From contig JAJAZH010000346.1 of NCBI GenBank assembly GCA_026785815.1, positions 1 to 16,730 on the forward strand: DNA of 16,730 nt, in the 5' to 3' direction. Below are positions 6,076 to 13,283 of this stretch, one piece after another. Made by a program: the position numbers and the translations under genes. This DNA is from Ramlibacter sp. GTDB taxonomy: Bacteria; Pseudomonadota; Gammaproteobacteria; Burkholderiales; Burkholderiaceae_C. The notes below the pieces were generated by a model. That model did not search any database. It was not told the origin of the DNA and saw only the letters and a list, made by a program, of their open reading frames with translations. Numbering within the stretch: position 1 is the stretch's first letter; the number at the start of each line of letters is the position of its first letter.

Positions 6076-7704
6076 ATGCTGGGTCTGATGCAAAGCCAAC
6101 CAATGCTCATCTCCGGTCTGATCGACCATGCGGAACGCCACCATGGCGACGCCGAGATCGTGTCACGACGGGTCGAGGGCGACATCCACCGCTCGACCTG
6201 GGCCGGGATCGCCGTTCGGTCGCGCCAGGTGGCGCATGCGCTGGACCAGCTGAACCTGCTGTTTTCCGACCGGGTCGCCACGCTGGCCTGGAACGGCTAC
6301 CGGCATCTCGAACTCTATTTCGGCGTCAGCGGCTCCGGCCGGGTGCTGCACACCATCAATCCGCGGTTGCACCCCGACCAGATCGCCTGGATCGCCAACC
6401 ATGCGGACGACCAGGTGCTGTGCTTCGACATGACCTTCCTGCCGCTGGTGCAGGCCGTGCATGCCCGCTGCAAGACCATCCGTCAGTACGTCGCGCTGTG
6501 CGACGCCGACAAGTTGCCTCCCGACAGCGGCATCCCTGGCCTGGTGAGCTACGAAGCCTGGATCGGCGGCCAGCCCACCAGTTACGAATGGCCGACCTTC
6601 GACGAGAACTCGGCTTCGAGCATGTGCTACACCAGCGGCACCACCGGCCACCCGAAGGCGGCGCTCTACAGCCACCGCTCGACCACGCTGCACGCCTTCG
6701 CGGCGGCCCTGCCGGACGTGATGAGCCTGTCGGCGCGCGATTCGGTGCTGCCGGTGGTGCCGATGTTCCACGTCAACGCCTGGGGCATTCCGTATTCGGC
6801 GGCGCTGACCGGCTGCAAGCTGGTGTTCCCGGGCCCGGCGATGGACGGCAAATCGATCTATGAGCTGATCGAGGCCGAGAAGGTCAGTTACGCCGCCGGC
6901 GTGCCGACCGTCTGGCAGATGCTGCTCGGCCACATGAAGCCGGGCGGGTTGCGCTTTTCCACCCTCAAGCGCACCGTGATCGGCGGCTCGGCCTGCCCAC
7001 CCGCGATGATCAGCGCCTTCAACGACGACTACGGCGTCGAAGTGCTGCATGCCTGGGGCATGACCGAGATGTCGCCGCTGGGAACGCTCTGCACCCTGAA
7101 AAATCGCCACCTCGACCTGCCGCCGGCCGAGCAGATGAAGATCCGGCTCAAGCAGGGCCGCGCGATCTACGGCGTCGACATGAAGATCGTCGACGGCGAC
7201 GGCCAGCCGCTGCCCTGGGACGGCAAGACCTACGGCGACCTGTACGTCAAAGGCCCCTGGATCGTGCGCGAGTACTTCAAGGGGGAGGGCGGCGATCCGC
7301 TGGTGGATGGCTGGTTCCCCACCGGCGACGTGGCCACCATCGACGCCGAGGGCTACATGCAGATCACCGACCGCAGCAAGGACGTGATCAAGTCCGGCGG
7401 AGAGTGGATCAGCTCGATCGACGTCGAGAACATCGCTGTCGCCCATCCCGCCATCGCCATGGCGGCCTGCATTGGCATGGCGCACCCGAAGTGGGATGAA
7501 CGGCCGGTGGTGGTGGTGGTGAAGAAGCCGGGCGCGCAAGTGACGCGCGAGGAGCTGCTGCAGTTCTACCAGGGCAAGACCGCCAAGTGGCAGATTCCGG
7601 ACGACGTGATCTTCGTCGAGGCGATTCCGCTGGGCGCCACCGGCAAGATCCTCAAGACCCGGCTGCGCGAGCAGTTGAAGGACTACGCGTTGCCGGCGGC
7701 CTGA
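6076..7704 (+). CDS. Acyl-CoA ligase, DmdB/fatty-acyl-CoA synthetase family
   Basis: This 542-aa member of the ANL adenylating superfamily activates a carboxylic acid to its CoA thioester through an acyl-AMP. ATG 6076 follows AAGGAG (6064-6069) by 6 nt and gives the family-typical N-terminus MLGLMQSQPMLISGLIDHA. Motifs seen are the P-loop CYTSGTTGHPKAALYSH (from residue 184), HAWGMTEMSPLG (A5), GWFPTGDVATID and DRSKDVIKSGGEWIS (A7/A8), and the C-terminal LGATGK with catalytic Lys 524. Length is normal. The sequence looks closest to proteins named 3-(methylthio)propionyl-CoA ligase or medium/long-chain fatty-acid-CoA ligase. The name does not fix the substrate. The gene leads the liv-type transporter genes, which suggests that the imported compound is its substrate. 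Confidence 0.88.
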   Translation: MLGLMQSQPMLISGLIDHAERHHGDAEIVSRRVEGDIHRSTWAGIAVRSRQVAHALDQLNLLFSDRVATLAWNGYRHLELYFGVSGSGRVLHTINPRLHPDQIAWIANHADDQVLCFDMTFLPLVQAVHARCKTIRQYVALCDADKLPPDSGIPGLVSYEAWIGGQPTSYEWPTFDENSASSMCYTSGTTGHPKAALYSHRSTTLHAFAAALPDVMSLSARDSVLPVVPMFHVNAWGIPYSAALTGCKLVFPGPAMDGKSIYELIEAEKVSYAAGVPTVWQMLLGHMKPGGLRFSTLKRTVIGGSACPPAMISAFNDDYGVEVLHAWGMTEMSPLGTLCTLKNRHLDLPPAEQMKIRLKQGRAIYGVDMKIVDGDGQPLPWDGKTYGDLYVKGPWIVREYFKGEGGDPLVDGWFPTGDVATIDAEGYMQITDRSKDVIKSGGEWISSIDVENIAVAHPAIAMAACIGMAHPKWDERPVVVVVKKPGAQVTREELLQFYQGKTAKWQIPDDVIFVEAIPLGATGKILKTRLREQLKDYALPAA

Positions 7705-7774
7705 AGCCATGTCGCATGCGCGATATCGATTGCGCGGCGCTTAGGTGCAATCCCTGAGCATTGCGATGCACAAA

Positions 7775-7799
7775 AACTGTAACCTGCGCGCTAACAGTT
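7775..7799. promoter_or_regulatory. Inverted repeat upstream of the binding-protein gene
   Basis: AACTGT (7775-7780) and ACAGTT (7794-7799) form 6-bp arms around a 13-nt spacer, ending 17 bp before the livK-type ATG. It could be a regulator site or a weak mRNA stem. No convincing -35/-10 pair was found in this 112-bp gap, so read-through from the ligase promoter is also possible. Confidence 0.25.
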
Positions 7800-7816
7800 C
7801 AACCAAGGAGACATCG

Positions 7817-9058
7817 ATGAAATTTGCCCTGAAAGTGGTGGCCGTCTCGGCCTTGATGGCAGTCAGCGGCCTGGCCCTGGCACAGAAGGGTGAAACCGTG
7901 CGGATCGCGTTCATGGATCCGCTGTCGGGTCCGTTCGCCAACGTCGGCCAGAACCAGCTCAAAAGCTGGCAGTTCGCCGCCGAACGCCTGTCGGGCGCCA
8001 AGAACCCCGCCGGCGTGAAGTTCGAAGTGGTCGGGTTCGACAACAAGGGCTCGCCCCAGGAAAGCCTGAATACCCTCAAGGCAGCCATCGACCAGGGCTT
8101 CCGCTACGTCACCCAGGGCAACGGCTCGGGCGCCGCGATGGCGATCCTCGATGCCGTGTCCAAGCACAACGAGCGCAATCCCGGCAAGGAACTGATCTAC
8201 CTGAATTACGCCGCGGTCGACCCGGCGCTGACCAACGAGAAGTGCGACTACTGGCACTTCCGGCTGGACGCCGACACCACCATGAAGATGGAAGCGCTGA
8301 CCACCTTCATGAAGGACCAGCCCAAGGTCAGCAAGGTCTACCTGCTGAACCAGAACTATTCGCACGGCCAGCAGGTCGCCCGCTATTTCAAGGAAGGCAT
8401 CAGTCGCAAGCGGCCCGACGTGAAGATCGTCGGTGAAGACCTGCACCCGATCGGCCAGGTCAAGGACTTCGCTCCCTACGTGGCCAAGATCAAGCAGTCG
8501 GGCGCCGACACCATCGTCACCGGCAACTGGGGCGCCGACCTGACGCTGTTCGTCAAGGCGCTCAACGACGCCGGCCTCAAGGTGCCGATGTACACCTACT
8601 ATTCCGGCGTGACCGGCACGCCCACGGCGCTGGCCGCCGGCGGCGAGGGCGAGGTCTACGTCGTCGGCTACGCCCACAGCAACCACACGGGCGATATCGG
8701 CCAGATGTCAGCGGATTTCAAGAAGAAGTTCAACGACGACTACTACACCTATGCCACCTATAACGGCGTCAACCTGCTTGGCGCGGCGATGGCCAAGGCC
8801 AAGTCGACCAACCCGGTCCAGGTCGCCAAGGCGATGGAAGGCCTGACGGTCAAGAGCTTTGCCGGCGAAGTCACCATGCGCGCTTCCGACCACCAGCTGC
8901 AGCAGACGATGTACGTGACCAAGTGGCAGAAGGTGGACAAGAAGAACGCCTACAGCGTGGAAAACACCGGCTTCACCTTCGCCCCGATCAAGCAGATGGA
9001 TCCGTACGTTTCCAGCACGCCGACCAGCTGCCAGATGAAGCGGCCCAGCGGCGGCTGA
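7817..9058 (+). CDS. Liv-type ABC transporter substrate-binding protein
   Basis: This 413-aa periplasmic binding protein starts at ATG 7817 behind AAGGAG (7805-7810). A longer in-frame start at 7745 would bury the signal peptide. Residues 1-22 form a typical signal peptide (MKFALKVV..., hydrophobic core, LALA then Q23), cleaved by signal peptidase I. The mature protein opens with VRIAFMDPLSGPFANVGQNQ, the type I periplasmic-binding fold of the LivJ/LivK/AmiC group. Later markers are TQGNGSGAAMAILDAVSKH and CDYWHFRLD. It is followed by an intrinsic terminator and then by the permease and ATPase genes of the same importer. Despite the usual branched-chain amino acid label, the neighbouring acyl-CoA ligase and beta-oxidation gene suggest an organic or fatty acid ligand. 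That is inference from context. Confidence 0.88.
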   Translation: MKFALKVVAVSALMAVSGLALAQKGETVRIAFMDPLSGPFANVGQNQLKSWQFAAERLSGAKNPAGVKFEVVGFDNKGSPQESLNTLKAAIDQGFRYVTQGNGSGAAMAILDAVSKHNERNPGKELIYLNYAAVDPALTNEKCDYWHFRLDADTTMKMEALTTFMKDQPKVSKVYLLNQNYSHGQQVARYFKEGISRKRPDVKIVGEDLHPIGQVKDFAPYVAKIKQSGADTIVTGNWGADLTLFVKALNDAGLKVPMYTYYSGVTGTPTALAAGGEGEVYVVGYAHSNHTGDIGQMSADFKKKFNDDYYTYATYNGVNLLGAAMAKAKSTNPVQVAKAMEGLTVKSFAGEVTMRASDHQLQQTMYVTKWQKVDKKNAYSVENTGFTFAPIKQMDPYVSSTPTSCQMKRPSGG

Positions 9059-9072
9059 TCGCCCCAGGTCCC

Positions 9073-9104
9073 GCCGGGACAGCCCCAGGGCGTCCCGGCT
9101 TTTT
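9073..9104 (+). terminator. Rho-independent terminator/attenuator after the binding-protein gene
   Basis: GCCGGGAC (9073-9080) pairs perfectly with GTCCCGGC (9092-9099) around an 11-nt loop and is followed by TTTTT (9100-9104). It begins 14 bp after the binding-protein stop and precedes livH in the same direction. The usual reading is partial termination, so that binding protein is made in excess over the membrane components. Confidence 0.75.
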
Positions 9105-9137
9105 CATGGCTCCACCCCTCAAAAATAATTAAACGGC

Positions 9138-10085
9138 ATGGAGTTCTTCGTCATCTCGCTGCTGATCGGCATCAGCTATGGGCTGCTGCTGTTCATGCTC
9201 AGCTCCGGGCTCACGCTGATCTTCAGCATGATGGGCGTGCTCAATTTCGCCCATGCCAGCTTCTACATGCTAGGCGCGTATTTCGCCTTCAGCACCACCC
9301 GCCTGATCGGCTACTGGCCGGCCCTGTTCATCGCGCCGCTGCTGGTCGGACTGCTCGGCGCCGCGTTCGAAAAATACTGTCTGCGCCGGGTCCACAAGTT
9401 CGGCCACGTGCCTGAGCTGCTGATCACCTTCGGCCTGTCGTTCATCATCCTGGAGATGGCCCAGCTGATCTGGGGCACCAGCTCGGTCGACTACCGGGTG
9501 CCGCTCGAATTGAGCGGGCCGCTGTTCAAGCTGTACGGCACCCAGTTCCCGATGTACCGCGGCTTCATGATGCTGGTCGCGGTGCTGATGCTGATCGCGA
9601 TCTGGTTGCTGTTGACCCGCACCCGGATCGGCCTGGTGATCCAGGCGGCGCTGACCCACCCGGAAACCGTGGAGGCGTTGGGCCACAACGTGCCGCGGGT
9701 CTTCATGTTGGTCTTCGGCGGCGGGGCGGCGCTGGCGGGCCTGGCCGGCGTGATCGGCGGCAACGCCTTCGTGACCGAGCCCGGGATGGCGACCACGGTC
9801 GGCTCGGTGATCTTCGTGGTGGTGGTGGTTGGCGGCATGGGCTCGCTCACTGGCGCGTTTGTCGCCTCGCTGCTGATCGGCGTGATCCAGACCTTCGCCG
9901 TCGGGATCGATAGCTCGCTGATGGGCGCGGTCGCGACCCTGGGCATCACGGTCACGCCCGAGACCTTCGGTTATGCGCTGTGGAAGCTGAAGATCAGTCA
10001 GATCGCGCCGATCCTGCCTTACCTGTTCCTGGTGCTGATCCTGATCTTCCGGCCCAAGGGACTGCTCGGAACGCGGGAAGGCTAA
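9138..10085 (+). CDS. livH: Liv-type ABC transporter permease, LivH family
   Basis: This 315-aa inner-membrane protein has about eight hydrophobic segments. The N-terminus carries the LivH hallmark SSGLTLIFSMMGVLNFAHAS followed by FYMLGAY. The cytoplasmic loop THPETVEALGHNVPRV corresponds to the EAA-like coupling segment that contacts the ATPases, and VVVVGGMGSLTGAFVASLLIG and IFRPKGLLG are typical of the C-terminal half. It pairs with LivM to form the translocation path. The ATG at 9138 has no clear Shine-Dalgarno; the leader is AT-rich (AAAAATAATTAAA), which may compensate. It lies downstream of the intrinsic terminator and upstream of a tandem repeat pair. Confidence 0.9.
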   Translation: MEFFVISLLIGISYGLLLFMLSSGLTLIFSMMGVLNFAHASFYMLGAYFAFSTTRLIGYWPALFIAPLLVGLLGAAFEKYCLRRVHKFGHVPELLITFGLSFIILEMAQLIWGTSSVDYRVPLELSGPLFKLYGTQFPMYRGFMMLVAVLMLIAIWLLLTRTRIGLVIQAALTHPETVEALGHNVPRVFMLVFGGGAALAGLAGVIGGNAFVTEPGMATTVGSVIFVVVVVGGMGSLTGAFVASLLIGVIQTFAVGIDSSLMGAVATLGITVTPETFGYALWKLKISQIAPILPYLFLVLILIFRPKGLLGTREG

Positions 10086-10095
10086 GCAATGTTGA

Positions 10096-10175
10096 CCCCC
10101 ACGCTTGTCACTACGTGTACTGCGCTGCCCCCCGAGGGGGCCCAGGTCTCCTTGGGGCGGCCCGGCGGAGACCTG
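10096..10175 (+). repeat. Hairpin repeat copy A (livH-livM gap)
   Basis: This is an 80-bp element with three successive hairpins: CAC-TAC-GTG (10109-10117), GCCCCC-CGA-GGGGGC (10127-10141), and CAGGTCTCC (10143-10151) pairing perfectly with GGAGACCTG (10167-10175). It shares the order CCCCCACG..., CCCCC/GGGGG and TGGGGCG...CCCG with three other copies in this window. No protein or T-run is associated with it. It resembles an intergenic repeat I recall from Comamonadaceae-type genomes. Confidence 0.8.
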
Positions 10176-10181
10176 ATATGA

Positions 10182-10260
10182 CCCCCACGTTTGCGGCTAT
10201 GCCGCTGCTTTGCCCCCAGAGGGGGCCCAGGTCTTCCTGGGGCGTCCCGGCGGAGACCTG
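10182..10260 (+). repeat. Hairpin repeat copy B (abuts the livM start)
   Basis: This is a 79-bp element, 6 bp after copy A. Its first hairpin is GCGGC-TAT-GCCGC (10193-10205), different in sequence from copy A but still paired. The second is GCCCCC-AGA-GGGGGC, and the third pairs CAGGTCT (10228-10234) with AGACCTG (10254-10260). The element ends exactly at the livM ATG (10261), and its GGAG (10252-10255) is the only Shine-Dalgarno candidate for livM. Confidence 0.8.
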
Positions 10261-11565
10261 ATGTCGACCTCGTCCTCCTCCACCTCCTATTACCAGTTCA
10301 AGCCGTACAACGTCGGCCGCTGGATCGTCTGGAGCAGCTTCGCCCTGCTGCTGCTGGTGGTGCCGCTGTTCTTCACCAGTTCGCTGAGCCAGACCATGCT
10401 CAGCCAGATGGGCATCGCGATCATCGTCTGCCTGTCGTACAACATGCTGCTGGGGCAGGGCGGGATGCTCAGTTTCGGCCACGCCGTGTATTCCGGAATG
10501 GGCTCGTTCCTCGCAATCCACACGCTGAACATGGTGACCAAGGGCCTGCCGCTGCCGGTCAGCCTGATCCCGATCGTCGGCGGGATCTCGGGCATGTTCT
10601 TCGCAGTCATCCTCGGCTGGGTGACGACCAAGAAAGCGGCGACGCCGTTCGCGATGATCACGCTCGGCGTGGGCGAACTGGTGTGGGCGATGGCGTTGAT
10701 GTTCCCGGAATTCTTCGGCGGCGAGGGCGGGATCTCGGGCAACCGAGTGGTCGGCCCAAAGCCGCTGGGCATCACCTTCGGGCCGCAGATCCAGCTCTAT
10801 TACCTGATCGCGCTGTACACCTTCGTCTGCACTGCCCTCATGTACGCCTTCACCCGCACGCCGCTGGGCCGGATGCTCAACGCGGTGCGCGACAACCCCG
10901 AGCGGGTCGAGTTCGTCGGCTACGACACCCAGCGGGTTCGCTACATCGCTTTCATCCTGGCTGCCTTTTTCGCCGGCATCTCGGGTGGCCTGGCGGCGCT
11001 GAATTTCGAGATCGTGACCTCCGAGGTGGTGAGCGGACCGCGCTCGGGGGCCTACCTGCTGTTCACCTTCCTGGGCGGCGCCACCTTCTTTTTCGGGCCG
11101 ATCATCGGCGCCATCCTGATGGTGCTGGCCTTCGTTTTGCTGTCCGAGCTGACCAAGGCCTGGCTGCTGTACCTCGGCCTGGTCTTCCTGTTCATGGTGA
11201 TGTACGCGCCCGGCGGCATCGCCAGCCTGATCATGATGAACCTGCGGGTGGCCGCGTTCGGGCGGCTCAAGGAGCTGTGGGTCAGCTATCTGGCGCTGGC
11301 GGCGACAGCGCTGATCGTGCTGCTGGGGGCCGCGGCGATGATCGAGATGATCTATCACCTTCAACTCAATGCGGCCTTGGGATCGGAGCTGAAATTCCTG
11401 GGCGCCACGCTCGATGCCAAGGGCGTCAACAGCTGGTTCGGCTCGGCCTTCGTGATGCTGACCGGGCTGGGCCTGTTCGAGCTGACCCGGCGCCACTTCA
11501 AGCGCCAGTGGGGCGAGATCCAGGAGTTCATCGAAAAGGAAATGAAGCGGAGGGAAACATTGTGA
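10261..11565 (+). CDS. livM: Liv-type ABC transporter permease, LivM family, with C-terminal extension
   Basis: This 434-aa inner-membrane protein starts at ATG 10261 behind GGAG supplied by repeat copy B. An in-frame TTG at 10210 would lie inside the repeat and is rejected. LivM hallmarks are LSYNMLLGQGGMLSFGHAVY near residue 60, ATPFAMITLGVGEL, the coupling loop LGRMLNAVRDNPERVEFVGY, and APGGIASL at about residues 317-324. Most LivM proteins end soon after that last motif. This one continues for roughly 110 residues with two more hydrophobic segments (near SYLALAATALIVLLGAAAMI and SAFVMLTGLGLFEL) and a charged tail (FIEKEMKRRETL). It forms the translocation path with LivH. The stop is followed within 2 bp by another repeat pair. 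Confidence 0.88.
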   Translation: MSTSSSSTSYYQFKPYNVGRWIVWSSFALLLLVVPLFFTSSLSQTMLSQMGIAIIVCLSYNMLLGQGGMLSFGHAVYSGMGSFLAIHTLNMVTKGLPLPVSLIPIVGGISGMFFAVILGWVTTKKAATPFAMITLGVGELVWAMALMFPEFFGGEGGISGNRVVGPKPLGITFGPQIQLYYLIALYTFVCTALMYAFTRTPLGRMLNAVRDNPERVEFVGYDTQRVRYIAFILAAFFAGISGGLAALNFEIVTSEVVSGPRSGAYLLFTFLGGATFFFGPIIGAILMVLAFVLLSELTKAWLLYLGLVFLFMVMYAPGGIASLIMMNLRVAAFGRLKELWVSYLALAATALIVLLGAAAMIEMIYHLQLNAALGSELKFLGATLDAKGVNSWFGSAFVMLTGLGLFELTRRHFKRQWGEIQEFIEKEMKRRETL

Positions 11566-11566
11566 G

Positions 11567-11644
11567 CCCCCACGCTTGTCACTACGTGTACGGCACTGCC
11601 CCCCCAGGGGGCGTGGTCCTCCTTGGGGCGGCCCGTCGGAGACC
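11567..11644 (+). repeat. Hairpin repeat copy C (livM-livG gap)
   Basis: This is a 78-bp element starting one base after the livM stop. It has CAC-TAC-GTG, then GCCCCC-CCA-GGGGGC, then GGTCCTCC (11615-11622) against GGAGACC (11638-11644), which pairs with one bulged C. Its first ~20 bases are nearly identical to copy A. Confidence 0.78.
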
Positions 11645-11650
11645 GAGTGG

Positions 11651-11729
11651 CCCCCACGCTTTCTCACTTCGTGTAGACGCTGCCCCCCGAGGGGGCGTGT
11701 TCCTCCTAGGGGCGGCCCGTCGGAGGACC
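11651..11729 (+). repeat. Hairpin repeat copy D (abuts the livG start)
   Basis: This is a 79-bp element, 6 bp after copy C. It has CAC-TTC-GTG, GCCCCC-CGA-GGGGGC, and GTTCCTCC (11699-11706) against GGAGGACC (11722-11729) with one mismatch. The 3' arm contains the GGAGGA that serves as the livG ribosome-binding site. As with copy B, the end of the element lies directly before a gene start. Confidence 0.78.
11722..11727 (+). promoter_or_regulatory. livG ribosome-binding site embedded in repeat copy D
   Basis: GGAGGA precedes GTG 11735 by 7 nt. The nearer ATG at 11730 is followed after one codon by TGA, so it cannot start livG. The site forms the 3' arm of the repeat's last hairpin and could be masked by pairing. 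Confidence 0.6.
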
Positions 11730-11734
11730 ATGCT

Positions 11735-12505
11735 GTGAGCTACGCGCTCGAATTGAAGGACCTGCGCAAGAGTTTCGGCAAGACCGAGATCATTCGCGGC
11801 GTGAACCTGGCCGTCGGCGCCGGCGAGCGGATCGCGGTGATCGGTCCCAATGGCGCCGGCAAGTCGACGCTGTTCAACCTGATCTCCGGCCGCTTCGCGC
11901 CCACCGGCGGCGAAGTGCTGCTCAACGGCCAGCGCATCGACGGCAAGAAGCCGTTCGAGATCAACCGGCTGGGCCTGTCGCGCAGCTTCCAGATCACCAA
12001 CATCTTCCCCAAGCTGAGCGTGTTCGAGAACCTGCGCTGCGGCGTGCTCTGGAGCCTGGGCTACCGCTACACCTTCCTGAAGTTCCTGGCCGACCTGGAC
12101 GACGCCAACCAACGCGCCGTGCAGTTGATGCAGATGATCAAGCTGGAGAAAAAGCGCGACGTGCTGGCGATCAACCTGACCTATGCCGAGCAGCGGGCGC
12201 TGGAGATCGGGATCACGATCGCCGGCGGCGCCAGCGTGATCCTGCTGGACGAGCCCACGGCCGGCATGAGCAAGAGCGAAACCCGGCGCTTCATCGAGTT
12301 GATCAAGGAGGTCACCGTCGGCAAGACCTTGCTGACGGTGGAGCACGACATGGGCGTGGTGTTCGGGCTGGCCGACCGGATCGCCGTCGTCGTCTATGGC
12401 GAGGTCATCGCCTACGACAAGCCGGAAGCGGTGCGCGCCAACCAGCGGGTGCAGGAAGCGTATCTCGGCTCGCACGTCGCCGATGCCCAGGTGACAGCGA
12501 AATGA
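11735..12505 (+). CDS. livG: Liv-type ABC transporter ATPase, LivG family, with altered signature motif
   Basis: This 256-aa cytoplasmic ATPase starts at GTG 11735 (VSYALELKDLRKSF); no usable ATG is nearby. Walker A GPNGAGKST (37-45), Walker B VILLDEPTAG (D172, E173) and the H-loop VEHDM (H204) are intact. SRSFQITNIFPKLSVFENL is the usual LivG Q-loop region. The ABC signature, normally LSYGE/Q in LivG, reads LTYAEQ (148-153), with Ser to Thr and the key Gly to Ala. This motif completes the ATP site built on the LivF Walker A, which is itself altered. LivG and LivF together energise the LivHM permease. Confidence 0.9.
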   Translation: MSYALELKDLRKSFGKTEIIRGVNLAVGAGERIAVIGPNGAGKSTLFNLISGRFAPTGGEVLLNGQRIDGKKPFEINRLGLSRSFQITNIFPKLSVFENLRCGVLWSLGYRYTFLKFLADLDDANQRAVQLMQMIKLEKKRDVLAINLTYAEQRALEIGITIAGGASVILLDEPTAGMSKSETRRFIELIKEVTVGKTLLTVEHDMGVVFGLADRIAVVVYGEVIAYDKPEAVRANQRVQEAYLGSHVADAQVTAK

Positions 12506-12509
12506 CGCC

Positions 12510-13211
12510 ATGCTGAAAGTCGAAAACCTGCACGCCTTCTACGGCAAGAGCCACGTGCTGCACGGAGTGCACTTCGAGGTCCAGCCCGGCGAGATCGTCG
12601 CGCTGCTCGGGCGCAACGGCTCGGGCCGCTCCACCACCGCCAAGGCCATCATGGGCATGGTCGACTGCACCGGCATTGTCGACTGGAAGGGCCAGCACAC
12701 GCTGGGCCGCAAGGCCTACGAGATCGCGCACATGGGCATCGGCTACGTGCCGGAAAACCGCGACATCTTTCCCAAGCTGACGGTGCACCAGAACCTGATG
12801 CTGGGCCAGAAGGGCAAGGTCGCGGCGAAGGGCGCGCGCTGGTCGTTCGAAGACATGTACCAGATGTTTCCGCGGCTGAAAGAGCGCCAGCACACTGAGG
12901 CGGGCGTCCTTTCCGGCGGCGAGCAGCAGATGCTGACCCTGTGCCGCACGCTGATGGGCGACCCCGACCTGATCATCATCGACGAGCCGACCGAGGGCCT
13001 CGCGCCCAAGATCGTCGAGCTGGTCGGCGAGTACCTCAAGAAACTCAAGGAGCGCGGCGTTTCGGTGCTGCTGATCGAGCAGAAGCTGGCGATCGCGATG
13101 GCGATTTCGGACCGCACTCTGGTGATGGGCCACGGCAGCATCGTGTTCCAGGGCACGCCCGATTCGCTGCGCGCGGACGCCTACACCCGCCGGGAGTGGC
13201 TGGAAGTCTGA
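12510..13211 (+). CDS. livF: Liv-type ABC transporter ATPase, LivF family, Walker A Lys replaced by Arg
   Basis: This 233-aa cytoplasmic ATPase starts 4 bp after the livG stop with only a weak ribosome-binding site, suggesting coupled translation. The Walker A reads GRNGSGRST (34-42): the usually invariant lysine is Arg 40, codon CGC. The signature LSGGEQQ (134-140) and Walker B LIIIDEPTEG (D158, E159) are canonical. The H-loop position is Gln 191 (LLIEQK), as is common in LivF proteins (VEQN). GIGYVPENRDIFPKLTV is the LivF Q-loop region. So the nucleotide site built on this subunit looks weakened, while its signature supports the LivG-based site. It is the last gene of the transporter set. 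Confidence 0.9.
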   Translation: MLKVENLHAFYGKSHVLHGVHFEVQPGEIVALLGRNGSGRSTTAKAIMGMVDCTGIVDWKGQHTLGRKAYEIAHMGIGYVPENRDIFPKLTVHQNLMLGQKGKVAAKGARWSFEDMYQMFPRLKERQHTEAGVLSGGEQQMLTLCRTLMGDPDLIIIDEPTEGLAPKIVELVGEYLKKLKERGVSVLLIEQKLAIAMAISDRTLVMGHGSIVFQGTPDSLRADAYTRREWLEV

Positions 13212-13275
13212 GCCGTGCCGGCCGCCGCAGTCCCGGCAGTGACAAACCGCCCCGGTCGGCGCAATATCATCCTTT

Positions 13276-13281
13276 TACAAT
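13276..13281 (+). promoter_or_regulatory. -10 box TACAAT upstream of the fadB-like gene
   Basis: TACAAT matches TATAAT at five of six positions, 43 bp before ATG 13324 in the only AT-rich part of the gap. No good -35 box is seen at 16-18 bp spacing. The palindrome just downstream would cover the transcription start, a usual place for a repressor. Confidence 0.4.
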
Positions 13282-13283
13282 CA

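Noticed and set aside
10127..10141. CCCCC/GGGGG hairpins as intrinsic terminators
   Set aside because: Strong stems but no T-run follows in any of the four copies, and the operon continues downstream.
10096..11729. Spaced repeats as a possible CRISPR array
   Set aside because: Only two pairs, with internal hairpins, imperfect identity, 6-bp gaps within each pair and a whole gene between the pairs; there are no spacers.
10191..11738. Plus-strand 515-codon frame overlapping livM
   Set aside because: Pro/Arg/Ala-rich product in another frame of livM, starting inside repeat copy B.
11730..11738. ATG 11730 as the livG start
   Set aside because: It reads ATG CTG TGA, ending after two codons; GTG 11735 is in frame with livG.
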